Source: DATLED01 sp046597375 (GTDB taxonomy: Bacteria; Actinomycetota; Acidimicrobiia; Acidimicrobiales; CADCTF01). Taken from it: a stretch of DNA of 15,068 nucleotides. Shown here piece after piece: positions 13,428 to 15,068 of this stretch (the first letter of the stretch is position 1; the number at the start of each line of letters is the position of its first letter). Below the pieces are notes generated by a model that was given only the letters and a program-made list of their open reading frames with translations, was not told the origin of the DNA and searched no databases. Position numbers and translations under genes: made by a program. The stretch lies in contig JBKJKM010000031.1 of the NCBI GenBank assembly GCA_046597375.1, positions 1 through 15,068 on the forward strand, in the 5' to 3' direction.

Positions 13428-15068
13428 GCCCGGGGTAGATCTGCGGATCCGTCGTGGGCCAGTCGCCGATGTCGTATCGCTTGCCCTTGTCGACCTCGAT
13501 GAACGAGCCCTTCTTGGTCTTGTCCCGCTCTTCGGGTCCCGGAGGGGCCTGGCCGTCCCAGTAGACCTCGCGCACGTCGTCGACGGCGGTGTGGTCGGGC
13601 TTGCCGTCGGTGCCGTTGGCGTAGCTCCACTTGCCGGCGGCGAAGTCGGGTCCGCCGAGGTCGGGCAGCTTGGCGATGCCCTTCTGGATGTTCTCCGGTG
13701 TCAGCGTCGGACCGGCCGCCTGGAGCAGGTTGAAGATGTTGGCGTTGTCGTAGAGGCTCGCCGTCGTGCCGCCGAGGATCTTCTTGCCCGGGTTGAGCTT
13801 GGCGAAGAGCTTTGGCGCATCGGCGGTTTCACCGAAGAGCTTGTCGTTGGAGCTCAGCTGGCTGATGCCGAACATATGGCCGTCGACCTGCTTCTGGTCG
13901 TAGCTCCGGCCGAACCCGTCGGTGTCCTGCGCGGCTGTGCCGATGATGAACCACTCGGGGAAGTACTCCTGGGCCGTTGCCTCCTTGGTGAGCAGGCCGA
14001 TGGAGATCGGATCCGAGGCGGTGACGATGGTGGTGACGTTGTCGGCCTTGAACTGGATGATGGCCCGTTTGGCCTGATCGGCGAAGCGGGAGATGTCGAG
14101 GGCGTAGCTCACCCGTCGGCCGGGCTCCGCCTTGAATTTGGTCTTGAGCAGGTTCTCCGTGATGTCGGTGCACTTCTGGTACTCCTCGATGTCCGGCACG
14201 TAGGTGCCGAACGACCGGGTTGCCTTGGCCAGCTCCGGGTCCCCGGCGTACTTGGCCGGCTTGTTGATCAGACGCTTGCCGATGTATTCGGCGTTCTGCG
14301 TGGAAATGCGGTCGCAGCTCATCGTCGTGTTGTAGAGCAGTGGTTGCCACTTCTGGTAGAAGCTCTCGGAGTAGTAGGCGGCGGCACCGAAGACGACGAG
14401 ACCCTTCTCGGCGGCGCACTCGGCGAACACCCCGCCGCCCCCGGTGACCGCAAAAGCCTTGAGCTCGTCGGCGATCAACGTGGCGTCCTGGCAGGCGCCT
14501 TCGCGTCCGCCGTTGAGTGCCTCAGTCGTGGCATTGGAGAACTTCGACTCGTACTCGACGAACTCCACGGTCCGGCCGTAGAGCTCATAGTTCTTGTTCA
14601 GGTGCTCGACGAATTGCGCTCGGATCGCTCTGGCGTCGTCGCCGGTGGCGAAGCCGGCATCACGGATGGCCTTCTCGGCCTCCTGGGAGTTGGCGGAGGT
14701 GGGGAAGCTGCGGATCACGATCTTGATCGAGGTCGCCGAGACGCCGCGGGCGGTCTCGCCACCATTGTCGCCGGTGAACCTGGCCACGCAGGGGAGCGAG
14801 TACTGCAGGTCGGGCACCTGTTTGACGCCGGCCTTGCAGGCGACGCCTCCGACGCTCGTGCCGCTGCCCACTTCGACCCCGCCCGATCCGGGCTTCCATC
14901 CGTCGTCGTTGTCGTCGTTGTCGTCGCCGCCTGCGACGACCTCGCCGCCGCCGTCCTCCTTGTCGTCGTCGCCACCACGACCCGGGAGGATCACCGCCAG
15001 CAAGGCCACGACGATGGCGATGGCATAGAAGGCGCCATACCGCCGCAGGTGCCGCGCCGCTCCGGATG
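13420..15068 (-). CDS. LIV-type substrate-binding protein with N-terminal membrane anchor (5' end beyond window)
   Basis: The frame stays open to the right edge. GTG 15009 lies inside an in-frame coding stretch (SGAARHLRRYGAFYAIAIV, then ALLAVILPG), so the true start is outside the window. That stretch is a basic patch followed by one hydrophobic helix, best read as a membrane anchor or uncleaved signal rather than a lipobox. An Asp/Gly/Asn-rich linker (about 40 residues) follows. The remaining 450-odd residues look like a type-1 periplasmic-binding fold (TSIKIVIRSF, VTGGGGVFAECAAEKGLVVFG, NVTTIVTASDPISIGLLTKEA, YDNANIFNLLQAAG). Counting from GTG 15009, cysteines at 58, 74, 173, 198, 232 and 280 could form disulfides outside the cell. 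It should deliver substrate to the LivHM permease encoded just downstream; the ligand cannot be told from sequence. Confidence 0.88.
   Translation of the reverse strand, partial: SGAARHLRRYGAFYAIAIVVALLAVILPGRGGDDDKEDGGGEVVAGGDDNDDNDDGWKPGSGGVEVGSGTSVGGVACKAGVKQVPDLQYSLPCVARFTGDNGGETARGVSATSIKIVIRSFPTSANSQEAEKAIRDAGFATGDDARAIRAQFVEHLNKNYELYGRTVEFVEYESKFSNATTEALNGGREGACQDATLIADELKAFAVTGGGGVFAECAAEKGLVVFGAAAYYSESFYQKWQPLLYNTTMSCDRISTQNAEYIGKRLINKPAKYAGDPELAKATRSFGTYVPDIEEYQKCTDITENLLKTKFKAEPGRRVSYALDISRFADQAKRAIIQFKADNVTTIVTASDPISIGLLTKEATAQEYFPEWFIIGTAAQDTDGFGRSYDQKQVDGHMFGISQLSSNDKLFGETADAPKLFAKLNPGKKILGGTTASLYDNANIFNLLQAAGPTLTPENIQKGIAKLPDLGGPDFAAGKWSYANGTDGKPDHTAVDDVREVYWDGQAPPGPEERDKTKKGSFIEVDKGKRYDIGDWPTTDPQIYPGRA
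14902..14925 (-). repeat. GAC/AAC triplet run encoding an acidic linker
   Basis: On the minus strand the triplets GAC-GAC-AAC repeat, encoding DDNDDNDD. They form the core of the Asp/Gly-rich linker of the binding protein (roughly 14860-14979). Trinucleotide runs like this can vary in length between strains. The same codons also appear in shorter form at 14963-14971. Confidence 0.7.

Noticed and set aside
13420..15009. Taking GTG 15009 as the true start of the binding protein
   Set aside because: The in-frame stretch upstream to the edge encodes a basic patch and most of a membrane helix, so the GTG lies inside the helix and the gene must begin further right.

Overview
The window looks like chromosomal DNA of a high-GC actinobacterium. 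The protein repertoire resembles the Acidimicrobiia/Ilumatobacter side of Actinomycetota; that placement is inferred from protein style, GTG/TTG start use and strong GC bias, not from a marker gene. Coding density is very high. No RNA gene, mobile element or CRISPR array was seen, and the largest gap between genes is about 150 bp.

Left part (1-4842): a Tat-exported PhoX/DUF839-type protein runs off the left edge on the minus strand (1150 down to the edge). It is divergent from a plus-strand series: a small AraC-family regulator (1301-1735), a VOC/glyoxalase-fold protein with a strong RBS (1776-2204), a soluble multi-PAS sensor histidine kinase (2277-4127), and a left-handed beta-helix acyltransferase (4141-4842).

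Right part (15068 down to 4844, all minus strand): five tightly packed genes read from right to left and look like one operon. First comes a membrane-anchored LIV-type substrate-binding protein whose 5' end lies outside the window. Next is a fused LivH-LivM permease (8-nt overlap), then a 988-residue fusion of an MFS transporter with LivF-like and LivG-like ATPases (ATGA overlap). After a 33-nt gap comes a fusion of a GNAT acetyltransferase with an NDP-forming acyl-CoA synthetase-like region. The last gene is an HDAC/AcuC-type deacetylase, coupled by a TGATG overlap. The operon converges on the acyltransferase with a single base between stop codons.

Two themes stand out. (1) A complete LIV-type (HAAT) ABC importer is compressed into three polypeptides, and its two ATPases are fused to an extra 12-TM MFS domain. 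(2) A probable protein-lysine acylation 'writer' is translationally coupled to a probable 'eraser'. The synthetase-like part of the writer appears to have lost both the phospho-histidine loop and the nucleotide-binding core of its ATP-grasp domain, which fits a metabolite-sensing pseudo-enzyme rather than a working synthetase. Co-transcription suggests that uptake of an unidentified carboxylate or amino-acid-like substrate is tied to acyl-CoA-dependent protein acylation. That link is inference.
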